NCBI RefSeq assembly: GCF_025562715.2
Contig: NZ_JAPFCC010000001.1
Location: forward strand, 6,162,001 to 6,226,000
DNA from: Endozoicomonas gorgoniicola
Lineage (GTDB): Bacteria > Pseudomonadota > Gammaproteobacteria > Pseudomonadales > Endozoicomonadaceae
Length of the DNA stretch: 64,000 bases
Reading direction: 5' to 3'
Below, piece by piece: positions 1 to 8,679 of the stretch. The translations under genes and the position numbers were made by a program. Each line of letters opens with the position of its first letter. Within the stretch, counting starts at the first letter, position 1. The notes beneath the pieces were generated by a model, which saw only the letters and a program-made list of their open reading frames with translations, had not been told where the DNA came from and made no database searches.

Positions 1-1
1 G

Positions 2-430
2 TATGGTCAGCAGCAGTCATTTGGTGAGGTTAATGAGCAGGAGTGGATGAAGGTTCTGCATATAAACACGGTTGCTCCTTTGCTGGTGGTTCAGGAGCTG
101 GTTGACCTGATGGCTACTGATGGAAAAATCCTGCTGATGACCAGCAAAATGGGCAGTATTGAAGATAACACCTCCGGTGGACGCTATATCTATCGTTCTT
201 CTAAAGCTGCCCTGAACGCTGCTGGTAAAAGCCTTGCCCTTGATCTGTCTGATAGGGGCATCAGTGTTGCCCTCTGCCATCCGGGCTGGGTTCAGACGGA
301 TATGGGCGGCCCTGATGCCTTGATTAACACTGAAACATCTATTCGTGGTTTACGCGAAGTCATGGAACAGCTGACGATTGACAAGTCGGGTCAGTTTTTC
401 AGTTATGACGGATCGATTATCCCCTGGTAA
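2..430 (+). CDS. SDR-family oxidoreductase, 3' part only
   Basis: C-terminal 142 residues of a short-chain dehydrogenase/reductase; the gene enters the window already open, so the N-terminal Rossmann glycine motif is missing. Visible family marks are the NTVAP stretch, a serine in the LLMTSKMGS segment and the catalytic pair Y-R-S-S-K, followed by the CHPGWVQTDMGG segment that typically follows the active site in NADP-dependent members. Substrate cannot be read from the sequence. Some members with this HPGWV(Q/R)TDMGG pattern act on carbonyl compounds, but that is only family knowledge. The stop codon is at 428-430 and a perfect hairpin lies about 60 bases downstream. Confidence 0.85.
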   Translation, partial: YGQQQSFGEVNEQEWMKVLHINTVAPLLVVQELVDLMATDGKILLMTSKMGSIEDNTSGGRYIYRSSKAALNAAGKSLALDLSDRGISVALCHPGWVQTDMGGPDALINTETSIRGLREVMEQLTIDKSGQFFSYDGSIIPW

Positions 431-488
431 TTGACACAGTAATATCTGTCCGCATCTTCCAAATTTCTACTATTTAATGAAGCACCTT

Positions 489-518
489 AAACTCTGTATC
501 AAAAAATATACAGAGTTT
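489..518. terminator. perfect 11-bp inverted repeat after the SDR gene
   Basis: AAACTCTGTAT at 489-499 pairs perfectly with ATACAGAGTTT at 508-518 around an 8-base loop. It lies between the SDR stop and the next gene. There is no run of T right after the stem on either strand, so it could be a weak terminator or an operator. Confidence 0.5.
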
Positions 519-629
519 GAGGTGACCTTATAGAGCCCTGATAGCAAAATGCCCTCCCCAAAAAAAATTAATTATTGACCCGAAAACCCGGGGCAAGTTT
601 TTGCGCTCTATTTCAGGAGAAATTATCAG

Positions 630-1403
630 GTGCGAATGAATAAATTCCGAATGACTGCTCTGGCGGCAGCCGTTGTTCCAGCAATCTTAATGAGTCACTC
701 TGTTAGTGCTGATGAAGCTGATCAGCCTGATCCGGCAGATTTGACCCGTCCGCAAACCTTTATCTGGGTGCAGGGCGGTGGCAGTGAAACCAAGGCTGAT
801 GGAAAAACCCGAACCGGCATTGGCCGAATTTCCGGTGGTCTTTCTGGTCAGTTCAGTGAAACATCACAGTACCTTGGCTTGCTGGAGCAGGAGTTTGATA
901 AAAAAGGCACTGCCAACACCCGCGGAAGGTTGTTCACCACTTTTGACACTGGCAATTCTCTTGTGTCCAAAATGGGTTTTTCTATCGATTACATCCGCCA
1001 TGCCAAAAAGAAAGACACCACCACGGCACTGGGTGTTATCGGCAAGGTTGAAACCCCTTGGGAATGGGTATCCATCTATCCCAACATTGCCGCCGTGGAA
1101 ACTGAAACTAAAAAGGGGCCAAAAGGCGACAAGGTGAAAAGCCGGGGTTACCAGTTCACTATGTTTACCAGCCTGTATCTCAATGAGAAGGGCATGTACT
1201 CAATGATTGCGCCTGAGTACGCCAAACTGAAGGACGTTACCATTAAGAAGGTGGAAGTGTCCCTGGGTGCGCCTATAACGGAAGATGCCAAAACCTGGTG
1301 GGATGTGAAACTGACTTACAGGAAGAATGAAGGCAAGAAAAAACTCGCTGGTATCAAATCTGACGGCACTGAGCTGCTGTTTGGTGTAAGCCACTATTTC
1401 TAA
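630..1403 (+). CDS. exported protein, probable outer-membrane or periplasmic, unknown family
   Basis: 257 residues with a clear signal peptide (basic start, hydrophobic core ALAAAVVPAILM, cleavage probably near VSA-DEA at about residue 28). The mature part is rich in alternating polar and aromatic residues and ends in ...LLFGVSHYF, with the terminal phenylalanine typical of outer-membrane beta-barrels. No enzyme motif is seen. The start is GTG at 630, placed about 10 bases after AGGAG; an ATG at 636 is an alternative and does not change the signal peptide. Function is not recognised. It stands alone between two intergenic gaps. Confidence 0.75.
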   Translation: MRMNKFRMTALAAAVVPAILMSHSVSADEADQPDPADLTRPQTFIWVQGGGSETKADGKTRTGIGRISGGLSGQFSETSQYLGLLEQEFDKKGTANTRGRLFTTFDTGNSLVSKMGFSIDYIRHAKKKDTTTALGVIGKVETPWEWVSIYPNIAAVETETKKGPKGDKVKSRGYQFTMFTSLYLNEKGMYSMIAPEYAKLKDVTIKKVEVSLGAPITEDAKTWWDVKLTYRKNEGKKKLAGIKSDGTELLFGVSHYF

Positions 1404-1590
1404 GCCGCTATTTTTAAGCCACTATCTTTCATGCCTGAAAAGCCATAAACGACACTTGATTTGAATGTCGGGGTTTTCACGGTGGATTTGGCTTAGAAAA
1501 AAAGACGACTGAACGGAAGGTCGGTCGTCATTCAAACCGTAAGTCGATTGACCAGTACCACCCTCACTGGTTATAAGGAGTAATTGAATA

Positions 1591-2979
1591 ATGAAAAAAC
1601 AACTGCTGGCTATTGCCATTTCTCTGGCAGGTATTTCTGCTGCCCACGCCACCACCACTTATCATCAGCCTGACCAGAAAATGCTGGACAACCTGGAGTC
1701 TTACCAGGTCAGTGCCGCCAACTGGGAAGAAGCCAAATACATGCGCTTCACCATGTCTGACGCGCACCTTTACCATAACTACGCGCTGGTCACTCCGGAT
1801 GCGAAAAACAAAATGCCTCTGAAAGTCGTGGGTGGTTTTGACCCGGCGAAAATGATGGTTGATGATATCCGTCCTGGTAAGAAAATCAGCATGTACAATG
1901 TTATGCGTGACCGGGCGGCTATCCAAAGTTATGTCATCATGAACAAGGATGGTGAAATCCTTTCTGAAGATTATTGGTCAAACACTGAAGAAACGACCAA
2001 CCACCACGTTATGAGTGCGCACAAGTCGTTTTCTTCCATGCTGGCGTTCGCCGTTGCCGATGCGGGCTACTTCAAAATGTCCGACCCGATTGGCAAGTAC
2101 GCACCAGAATTTAAAGGCAGCAAGTTTGAGAATGTCAGCATTCAGAACTTCGCTGATATGACGGCAGGTGTCTGGGATCTTCCCAAGTCCCGTGACAACT
2201 ACCATAACTGGGGCATGACTGGCCTGACTACCGGTTCCTGGGACTCCCACATGGCGGTTTCCGTGGGTTACAACGGTCTGGTGAAGGGCAAGGACGGCAA
2301 AATGGTTCCGCCAGCAGATGCCTACGGTCAGCTTAATAACTTCAGTGAGTGGCTGAAGGTTTTTGCTAAAGAGGTTAAACCTTCAGCAGGGCCTGGTGAA
2401 TTTTACGCCTACCGTGACGTAAACACTGAAATGCTGGGTCTGGTGGTTACCCGTACTACTGGCCTGCCATACGCTGAAGCTTTTGATAAGTTCATCTGGA
2501 GTAAAGGCGGTTTTAACTACCCGGTCAGCTTCTTCGTCAACCAGGAGAAAGAAAGCGCGGCTTCCGGCTCCATGAACGTGACGGCTCGTGACTTTGCTAT
2601 CGGTTCCTACCTGATGGTTCACGACGGCAAGAACTGGAAAGGTGAGCAGGTATTCCCTAAATCCTACGTTGACGCCGTTAAGAACGGTGATGAGGTAGTG
2701 AAAAAGGCGTGGTCTCAGCGTGAATATGAAGCGCTGGTTTACCCACAGGCATTCTACAAGAACCAGTGGCGTACAGTGACCGATCCTGAAACCGGCAAAA
2801 CATTCTCTACCATGATTGGTGTGAACGGTAACTTCTCTGCCTTTGACCACGAGACCGGCAATATTATTGCGGTTCAGGGCGCTTACCGTGAGCCAACTGG
2901 TTACGCTTACGTAGAGGTTTATGTGCGTAGTGTTATCCAGCCGATCTTTGACGAGCTGGCTAAGAAAAACAAAGGCTAA
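1591..2979 (+). CDS. secreted serine hydrolase, beta-lactamase/NylB-like fold
   Basis: 462 residues with a signal peptide (MKKQLLAIAISLAGISAAHA). The catalytic S-x-x-K motif reads S-A-H-K at about residues 143-146, and the YRDVNTEMLGLV segment near residue 270-285 occupies the place of the second (Y-x-N-like) motif. This layout fits class C beta-lactamase-like esterases and amidases such as 6-aminohexanoate-dimer hydrolases. It is probably periplasmic or secreted. A purine-rich site (AAGGAGT) lies 10-16 bases before the ATG. The next gene is a paralogue with the same motifs, so the two arose by duplication. Substrate is not known; a true beta-lactamase role is not supported. Confidence 0.85.
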   Translation: MKKQLLAIAISLAGISAAHATTTYHQPDQKMLDNLESYQVSAANWEEAKYMRFTMSDAHLYHNYALVTPDAKNKMPLKVVGGFDPAKMMVDDIRPGKKISMYNVMRDRAAIQSYVIMNKDGEILSEDYWSNTEETTNHHVMSAHKSFSSMLAFAVADAGYFKMSDPIGKYAPEFKGSKFENVSIQNFADMTAGVWDLPKSRDNYHNWGMTGLTTGSWDSHMAVSVGYNGLVKGKDGKMVPPADAYGQLNNFSEWLKVFAKEVKPSAGPGEFYAYRDVNTEMLGLVVTRTTGLPYAEAFDKFIWSKGGFNYPVSFFVNQEKESAASGSMNVTARDFAIGSYLMVHDGKNWKGEQVFPKSYVDAVKNGDEVVKKAWSQREYEALVYPQAFYKNQWRTVTDPETGKTFSTMIGVNGNFSAFDHETGNIIAVQGAYREPTGYAYVEVYVRSVIQPIFDELAKKNKG

Positions 2980-3081
2980 TTCCATTCAGCCTTAAAGAAT
3001 AAGCAGTTGCATGGACGCGGCTGCTCTTCGAAAAGGATGCTTCAGATTTAATTGCCCTTCGGGGTACTGACAGTACTCTTC

Positions 3082-3111
3082 CAGAATCAGAATCAGAATC
3101 AGAATCAGGAT
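3082..3111 (+). repeat. hexanucleotide tandem repeat just before a start codon
   Basis: Four CAGAAT units followed by the variant CAGGAT, ending 5 bases before the ATG at 3117. The last variant unit supplies the AGGA that can serve as ribosome-binding site. Slippage would change the spacing between promoter and this site without touching the reading frame. Confidence 0.8.
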
Positions 3112-3116
3112 CAGTT

Positions 3117-4406
3117 ATGAAAAAAGCATTGCTGGCAACAGCCGTTGCATTTGCCTCCCTCTCATTTAATGTTTCAGCCACAGTGACCTTCCATGAAGCT
3201 GACCAGAAGATGCTGGATCAAACCGCCAATCTGGGCATTAATCAAGCTAACTGGGACGCCAATGAATTTGTGTCCATGTTTTATATTGAAGCCCAGCGGG
3301 TCAGTGACCATGCGGTGATCTCCAAAAGTCAACAGCCCCGCCGTTTTGAGAAATCCGATAAAACACTGGATTTGGCGTCAGTCAAGGTTAATGACGTCGA
3401 TGGTTCTGAACTGTCACTCTATGACTTGCTGAGAGACCGTCTGCACAACCGCTCAATGGTCGTGCTTCAGGATGGCAAGCTGGTTCATGAACACTACTGG
3501 TCCGGCACCAATAAAGACACCAAGCAGCTCACTATGTCAGCGGGTAAGTCGTTCACCAGCTCATTGATGGCAATAGCCCAGTCCGAGGGATATCTTAAGT
3601 TCAGCGACCCGGTTAAGAAGTGGTTGCCAGAAGCCAAAGGCACAGTCATCGGTGACGGACCTTTGCAGTACATTTCTGATATGCGTTCCGGTTTTGCCCT
3701 GATTGATGAGGATCAAAATGTTTACGGGGACGACTGGGACACCTCCATGGAAGACGCTATCTCCTGGCACGGCCATGTAGATACAGACTGGGTAGGTATT
3801 AAGGATTACACCCCACACCTGACCAAGCTGTCTTACGAGCAGGGCAAGAAGTACGAATACCACTCTTACAACACCGAAGTTCTGGGGCTTGTTACCCAGC
3901 GGGCTGTAGGTAGACACTTCACGGATTACCTTGCGGAGAAAATCTGGAATAAAGGTCAGTTTACGTCGGACACCACCATTATGGTTGACCGGGAGAAAAA
4001 CGTTCTTGCCAGTGGAAGCATGACCATGACCAACCGGGATTTTGCCAATATGGGTGATATCTGGGCTCACAATGGTCAGTCGCAAAATGGTACCCAGGTG
4101 GTTCCCGCAGACTGGCTGAATGATATCTGGGAAGGCAACAAAGAAGTACGTAATGCCTGGGTGAAAGGTAAAGAGGCTGCGCTGGCGGAAGGCTTTTACA
4201 AGGACCAGTTCCGGGTATTGAACCTGGGTGGTCAGGAGTGGCTTATCGCTGTCGGGGTTAATGGTCAGATTATTGCGGTAGAGCGTGACAGCAAAACCGT
4301 TATCGCTATGTTCAGTAGCTATAACGTTCCCTCTTCGGCACGACTGGCGGTCGGCTTTTTCCATACCGCTATTCCGGCGATTATGGATAACATCAAAAAA
4401 GCCTGA
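3117..4406 (+). CDS. secreted serine hydrolase, paralogue of the gene upstream
   Basis: 429 residues with a signal peptide (MKKALLATAVAFASLSFNVSA). It aligns along its length with the upstream protein: TFHEADQKMLDQ matches the TYHQPDQKMLDN stretch, the nucleophile motif is S-A-G-K at about residues 141-144, and the second motif region is YEYHSYNTEVLGLV. Same beta-lactamase/NylB-like family and probably the same compartment. Fewer than 140 bases separate the two genes, so they may be co-transcribed, but the tandem hexamer in front of this one could tune it separately. A strong terminator follows. Substrate unknown. Confidence 0.85.
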   Translation: MKKALLATAVAFASLSFNVSATVTFHEADQKMLDQTANLGINQANWDANEFVSMFYIEAQRVSDHAVISKSQQPRRFEKSDKTLDLASVKVNDVDGSELSLYDLLRDRLHNRSMVVLQDGKLVHEHYWSGTNKDTKQLTMSAGKSFTSSLMAIAQSEGYLKFSDPVKKWLPEAKGTVIGDGPLQYISDMRSGFALIDEDQNVYGDDWDTSMEDAISWHGHVDTDWVGIKDYTPHLTKLSYEQGKKYEYHSYNTEVLGLVTQRAVGRHFTDYLAEKIWNKGQFTSDTTIMVDREKNVLASGSMTMTNRDFANMGDIWAHNGQSQNGTQVVPADWLNDIWEGNKEVRNAWVKGKEAALAEGFYKDQFRVLNLGGQEWLIAVGVNGQIIAVERDSKTVIAMFSSYNVPSSARLAVGFFHTAIPAIMDNIKKA

Positions 4407-4424
4407 TCAACGAACTGGTTAGAT

Positions 4425-4467
4425 AAATACCCCGTTCTGCGCTTTCAGCAGTAACGGGGTATTTTTT
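4425..4467 (+). terminator. rho-independent terminator
   Basis: The stem AAATACCCCGTT (4425-4436) pairs with AACGGGGTATTT (4453-4464), followed by a run of T. It ends the serine hydrolase pair and lies 15 bases before the antiporter gene. Confidence 0.9.
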
Positions 4468-4481
4468 TATATGGAGATAAC

Positions 4482-5684
4482 ATGTATTTACCTCTTGCCA
4501 TTCTCGCTTTATTTGCATTTCTATACAGCATTCTGGCAGGCCGCTTAGAAAAAACACCCATTTCAGGCCCCGTGGTTTTCATTACATTTGGCTTACTGGT
4601 GGGACCATTGGGAGCAGGCTGGCTTCAGCTTGATGTGACAAGCACTGAGCTAAGAATACTGGCTGACCTTGTGCTTGCTCTGGTGTTGTTTTCTGATGCT
4701 GCCAGTGTGAACAAAGTGGTTCTTAAATCGGGTTTGTATCTCCCCCTGCGAATGTTATTGATTGGGCTGCCCGGAGTCATCGCAGTGGGATTTCTGGCTG
4801 CCTGGCTGATGTTTGATTCGTTAACTCTGTGGGAGGTGGCGATTCTTGCCACCATGCTCAGTGCAACGGATGCCGCTCTGGGGAAAACCGTTGTCACCAG
4901 TAAAGCCGTTCCGGCGAATATTCGTATGGCGCTTAATGTTGAAAGTGGCTTAAACGACGGTCTTTGTGTACCTGTTCTGTTTTTGTTTATTGCCCTTGCG
5001 ACTGCCGACGCAGGAAGTCATGACACATCGGCTCTGGCGATTCAGCTGGTGGTGACTGAGATAGGGATTGGCCTTTTTGTCGGCCTTTCAATCACGGCAT
5101 TGGGTGTCTGGTTTATTTTTCATGCCTGGAGACGGGGCTGGATAACGGAGCTTTGGGGGCAGCTGCCTGTCACTATGCTGGCCCTGACCTGCTTTGCTGT
5201 CGCACAGTCGCTTCATGGCAGTGGTTATATTGCCGCTTTTGTAGGCGGATTGCTGTTTGGTTATATAGCCAGAAGAAGGGCGCATGAATTGGTGCTCGAT
5301 ACAGAAGGCACGGGTGAGACACTGGGTATGCTGACCTGGATTCTGTTTGGGTCAGTGGTTATTCCTGAAGTCATTGACCACTTTACCTGGCAGATTTTCG
5401 GATATGCCGTGTTAAGCCTTACTGTTATTCGAATGCTACCTGTTTTGTTGTCTCTAGTGGGGACGAAAGAAAGTTGTGGAAAAAGGCTGTTTTTGGCCTG
5501 GTTTGGCCCACGGGGGCTGGCAAGCATTGTCTTTGCTATTATCGTACTGAACCAGAATATAGACGGTGCAGAGCAGTTGGCGGTCATTGTTTCGTGTACT
5601 GTGCTGCTTAGTGCAGTGACACACGGAATTACGGCCGTTCCTTTTACCTTGTTATTGAATTGTTGTGATCGTAAAGAACGTTAA
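4482..5684 (+). CDS. CPA1-family Na+/H+ (cation/proton) antiporter
   Basis: 400 residues, almost entirely hydrophobic, with about 11-12 membrane segments. Diagnostic CPA1/NhaP features are the LVLALVLFSDAA stretch, the ATDAALG motif near residue 128 and the VESGLNDG motif near residue 148, which contain the acidic residues that bind the cation. It exchanges sodium or potassium for protons across the inner membrane, fitting a marine organism. There is no C-terminal cytosolic regulatory domain such as TrkA_C, so this is a short member. It is bounded by terminators on both sides and is probably a single-gene unit, preceded by ATGGAGATAAC as ribosome site. Confidence 0.88.
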   Translation: MYLPLAILALFAFLYSILAGRLEKTPISGPVVFITFGLLVGPLGAGWLQLDVTSTELRILADLVLALVLFSDAASVNKVVLKSGLYLPLRMLLIGLPGVIAVGFLAAWLMFDSLTLWEVAILATMLSATDAALGKTVVTSKAVPANIRMALNVESGLNDGLCVPVLFLFIALATADAGSHDTSALAIQLVVTEIGIGLFVGLSITALGVWFIFHAWRRGWITELWGQLPVTMLALTCFAVAQSLHGSGYIAAFVGGLLFGYIARRRAHELVLDTEGTGETLGMLTWILFGSVVIPEVIDHFTWQIFGYAVLSLTVIRMLPVLLSLVGTKESCGKRLFLAWFGPRGLASIVFAIIVLNQNIDGAEQLAVIVSCTVLLSAVTHGITAVPFTLLLNCCDRKER

Positions 5685-5710
5685 ATAATTTATTGGCCTG
5701 GTCAATATAA

Positions 5711-5749
5711 ACGCCCCGTTACCGACATCAGCGGTAACGGGGCGTTTTT
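5711..5749. terminator. bidirectional terminator
   Basis: The stem ACGCCCCGTTACCG (5711-5724) pairs with CGGTAACGGGGCGT (5732-5745), followed by T on the + strand and preceded by A-rich sequence. It separates the convergent antiporter and C45 peptidase genes. Confidence 0.9.
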
Positions 5750-5750
5750 G

Positions 5751-7070
5751 TTAGCGGTATTTGAAACGGTAAGTTTCCATTGGCAGATGGCCCGGATTTC
5801 CCGGAGAAACGTGGTAATCAATAAACTCGTTATCAATTTCCACCACATGCCACAGGTTAGACGTTTCCATCTTTTCATCCACCGGCTTGTTAATTGGCTT
5901 GTGGGTAAACAGTTCCTGCCATTTCTCGACGGTCATCTGGGCAGGCGTTTTTCCTTTCGTTGCCGCTGAAATCATGTCGAACCGCTTAACGCTGTCTTTG
6001 TTCAGCGTCCAGTAGATTTCCGGCAGAGCCTGCATATCGACCTTCTTGCCTTCCAGCTTCAGTTCCTGTCGGTAGGAGCCTGACAGGTCATCATTCGCGC
6101 GGGCAACATTGGCAATGGCCATCCATGAACCGTCGGTTTTCATTTCCGCCACTTTATTGGAAGAAACTTCGAAGGTTCGGGTGCCACGGTGGTCAGTCAG
6201 GGCATAGGCCAGTCCGGCGGCGGGTTTTACTGAGTTCAGGAAGTCAATGGCTTTGTCCACAGAGCCCGCTTCAATCAGCTTGCGATAGATAAATATCTGA
6301 GCAAGGCCGTTGTCCACATCGTGAGCCAGCTGGAACTTGGAGTGTGGAGTAAATGTATAACCTTCTGAAGCGTTAATACCATGACCGATCAGGGTACCGG
6401 CATAAGTGGTGGTCAGCAGAACGGTGCCATCTTCCAGAACATGCTTGATCAGTGCCTGACTGCCTTCGAAATGACGGGTCCAGTCCAGAGTGTAAGCGAC
6501 GGTTGACTGACCTTCACCCCATACAGAACCGTGGGAGCAGTGTCCGGATGGCAGGCCAAGACCCGCTTTTTCCGAGGCCAGCATAGGATCGATACCGGTC
6601 ATTTTTTCCAGTACCCAGAAGGTTTCATCAAAGTTGAGGTTGTAGATAAAGACATCCTTAAAGTCCAGTTTGGCACCATCGGCGATGCCTCTGATCTCCT
6701 CGACCAGTTCTGGCGCTTCCTTCAGGGCTGTCTGGTACAGGCCGGTCTTTTCAAAGAAGAAGGTTCGGTAGTCTTCCCAGGTGTAGTCAGTGCCTGCCAT
6801 TTCCAGAAACGCTGACACCATATCGTATTTAAAACGGTTCAGGGTTGGACGGATAACCTTGCGGAGCGCTTCGCCATGTTGAACGCCGCGCTCATAGGAA
6901 GTGCCTCTGACTTCAACGGTAAAGAACTCAGATTTCTGGTTGTCCAGATCCACCTGAAACTCAACAGGAGGAATACCGGTAAGGCCTTGAGTACTGGCCA
7001 TCAGGCTGGCTGGTGCAACGCTTGCTGCGATGGCTGAAGCCAGTAGGGCGGCACTCAGTTTTCTTTTCAT
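5751..7070 (-). CDS. C45-family autoproteolytic acyltransferase/peptidase, exported
   Basis: About 439 residues from the ATG at 7070, which opens a good signal peptide (MKRKLSAALLASAIAASVAPASLMA); in-frame starts at 7076 and 7085 are possible. The fold is that of the Ntn hydrolases related to isopenicillin-N acyltransferase: RGTSYERGVQHGE near the N-terminus, ELVEEIRGIADGA, and the GHCSHGSVWG segment in which the cysteine at about residue 178 would be the N-terminal nucleophile after self-cleavage. It probably hydrolyses or transfers amide-linked acyl groups outside the cytoplasm; the substrate is unknown. It is divergent from a LysR regulator, which may control it. Confidence 0.82.
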   Translation of the reverse strand: MKRKLSAALLASAIAASVAPASLMASTQGLTGIPPVEFQVDLDNQKSEFFTVEVRGTSYERGVQHGEALRKVIRPTLNRFKYDMVSAFLEMAGTDYTWEDYRTFFFEKTGLYQTALKEAPELVEEIRGIADGAKLDFKDVFIYNLNFDETFWVLEKMTGIDPMLASEKAGLGLPSGHCSHGSVWGEGQSTVAYTLDWTRHFEGSQALIKHVLEDGTVLLTTTYAGTLIGHGINASEGYTFTPHSKFQLAHDVDNGLAQIFIYRKLIEAGSVDKAIDFLNSVKPAAGLAYALTDHRGTRTFEVSSNKVAEMKTDGSWMAIANVARANDDLSGSYRQELKLEGKKVDMQALPEIYWTLNKDSVKRFDMISAATKGKTPAQMTVEKWQELFTHKPINKPVDEKMETSNLWHVVEIDNEFIDYHVSPGNPGHLPMETYRFKYR

Positions 7071-7250
7071 GGTCATTGCTATCAATCGCTTCTATCAGTA
7101 ATGTTCAGGCTGTCCTGAGCTGGTGTCGCTGGTCAGGTTCGGTCATTTTAAAGCGTGTATTTTTAGAGCATCTGGCGGAGAATGCATGGCAGAGTGTGTA
7201 ACCAATCAGTAGCAGAGTGTTGTGTGCTAACAGACGAAAAGAGGGAAGCC

Positions 7251-8123
7251 ATGAAGATTGACGCAGTCAAGGCATTCATGATGACAGAAGAGACCGGATC
7301 GATCTCTGAGGCAGCCAGAAGAATGAAGAAACCCAGGGTGATGCTGAGCAACTGGATTTCGGCACTGGAAGACGAGTGGGGGGTCAGATTATTTGACCGA
7401 GCTGGCTATAAGCCCGTACTGACGGATGAAGGCAAGAGTCTTCTCTCTGTTTGCCGTTCGCTGCTGGCCAGTGCTGATATGCTGGAGCGCAAAGTCTCCA
7501 ACATTCTGCAGAATGATGAAAAAAGTCTTACATTCGGAATGGACCATGGCGTTGGACAAAGTTTCATTATTGACGCTTTACAAGAACTGGAACGTGCTCA
7601 CCCTGCATTGAACATGACGATAAAAACCGGGTTTGATGATGAGCTGGTTTATGGTGTTGAATCCGGTGAAATAGATTTTGTTTATACCAGTCTGGTTGAG
7701 CTGGATTTCTCCCGTTTTGTTTGTCGGCAGATTGGTTTTTGTGATTTTGTGGCGGTCTGTCATCGTGATCATCCACTGGCCAGTTATGACTATCTCCAGG
7801 TCACGGAACTTTATAATCAGCGACAGATCTGGACCCGGCTTCACCCTTCATCAGACTCCAGAAAAATACGCATGTCTGACAGTTTCTGGCAAGTTTCTGA
7901 CTATAAAACCGCCATTGACCTGGTTATGCGTGGGCTGGGCTGGACCTATTGTCCAAAAAGCTTTGCTATAGAAAAGATTCGTGACGGCGAGCTGGTTATA
8001 TTGAGCCACCCTCAGGCTGTTTATCGATGGCCAGTGGGTCTGCTCTGGCGTGCCGACCGCCAGCCAGGACCGGTTATGCAGCATTTGATGGATATTATTA
8101 CCAGCTCTACCTTTCAGTCATAA
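7251..8123 (+). CDS. LysR-family transcriptional regulator
   Basis: 290 residues from ATG 7251, chosen because GAGGGA sits 7 bases upstream and the winged helix-turn-helix begins at once (MKIDAVKAFMMTEETGSISEAARRMKKPRVMLSNWISALEDEWGVRLFDR, with the recognition helix around residues 27-45). The rest is the substrate-binding-like effector domain, for example MTIKTGFDDELVYGVESGEIDF. Its HTH helix is a little unusual (KKPRVMLSNWI in place of the usual QPAVSRQI). It is divergent from the C45 peptidase across about 180 bases, the classic place for a LysR target, so control of that gene is a reasonable guess. The effector is unknown. Confidence 0.88.
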   Translation: MKIDAVKAFMMTEETGSISEAARRMKKPRVMLSNWISALEDEWGVRLFDRAGYKPVLTDEGKSLLSVCRSLLASADMLERKVSNILQNDEKSLTFGMDHGVGQSFIIDALQELERAHPALNMTIKTGFDDELVYGVESGEIDFVYTSLVELDFSRFVCRQIGFCDFVAVCHRDHPLASYDYLQVTELYNQRQIWTRLHPSSDSRKIRMSDSFWQVSDYKTAIDLVMRGLGWTYCPKSFAIEKIRDGELVILSHPQAVYRWPVGLLWRADRQPGPVMQHLMDIITSSTFQS

Positions 8124-8135
8124 ACAGCCATAAGC

Positions 8136-8336
8136 TTGGTCCTTGAAAAACCTCAATCCGGCCCGTCCGGACTCAGGCTCATCAAAGGCTTTCACGACGA
8201 AGCGCTGACTGGCGATTGGAACGGTTATCGCTCCTCACGCCTGAACAAACAATACCGAGTGATCTACACCGTCGAATCCCAAATGGTGCAGGTCAAGGTC
8301 ATCAAGGTGACAGCCCATGACTACAAAAAACGATGA
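8136..8336 (+). pseudogene. RelE/HigB-type toxin, N-terminally truncated
   Basis: The remaining 66 residues match the C-terminal part of HigB/RelE-superfamily mRNA interferases: GLRLIKGFHDEALTGDWNGYRSSRLNKQYRVIYTVE, then VKVIKVTAHDYKKR. Full proteins are about 90 residues and begin with two helices that are absent here. The frame is open only back to the LysR stop at 8121-8123 and has no ATG, only a TTG at 8136, so the toxin has probably lost its start and is inactive. It overlaps the antitoxin by 20 bases in the HigB-HigA order. Confidence 0.7.
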
Positions 8337-8586
8337 ATGGCTTCCCGCCACTAAACAGATCGATGTAACAGTGGGTGAATCCGTTCGCATTCTGCGCGAA
8401 CTTCAGGGGCTCAGTCAGAACCAGTTGTCGGAGCGTACCGGCATCCCTCAGTCCACCCTGTCTGCCATCGAAAACAACACTGTAAGCCTGGGCATCCACC
8501 GGGCCAAACAGCTTGCTATCGCTCTGAGTTGCCATCCTGCTGTCTTGTGCTTTCCTGGCTGGGATGTCAACCAGAGAGCAGGTTAA
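8317..8586 (+). CDS. HigA-like Xre-family antitoxin
   Basis: 89 residues with a helix-turn-helix of the Xre/Cro type at residues about 20-75: VGESVRILRELQGLSQNQLSERTGIPQSTLSAIENNTVSLGIHRAKQLAIAL, including the recognition helix IPQSTLSAIE. It starts inside the end of the toxin remnant, as is normal for HigBA pairs in which the toxin comes first. It would bind and repress its own promoter and neutralise the toxin. Since the toxin reads as truncated, this may be an orphan antitoxin. Confidence 0.75.
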   Translation: MTTKNDEWLPATKQIDVTVGESVRILRELQGLSQNQLSERTGIPQSTLSAIENNTVSLGIHRAKQLAIALSCHPAVLCFPGWDVNQRAG

Positions 8587-8679
8587 GCTCGACAGGCTTC
8601 TGGTAGGTGAAACTGGAACAATGCTTGCTGAAGATAGAACTATACTGAGGTTCCATCCTCCTTCGGTACGACCTTTGCC

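Noticed and set aside
1591..4406. The two serine hydrolases as true class C beta-lactamases
   Set aside because: SxxK is present, but the other motifs and the lengths fit the broader NylB/esterase group better; no resistance claim can be made.
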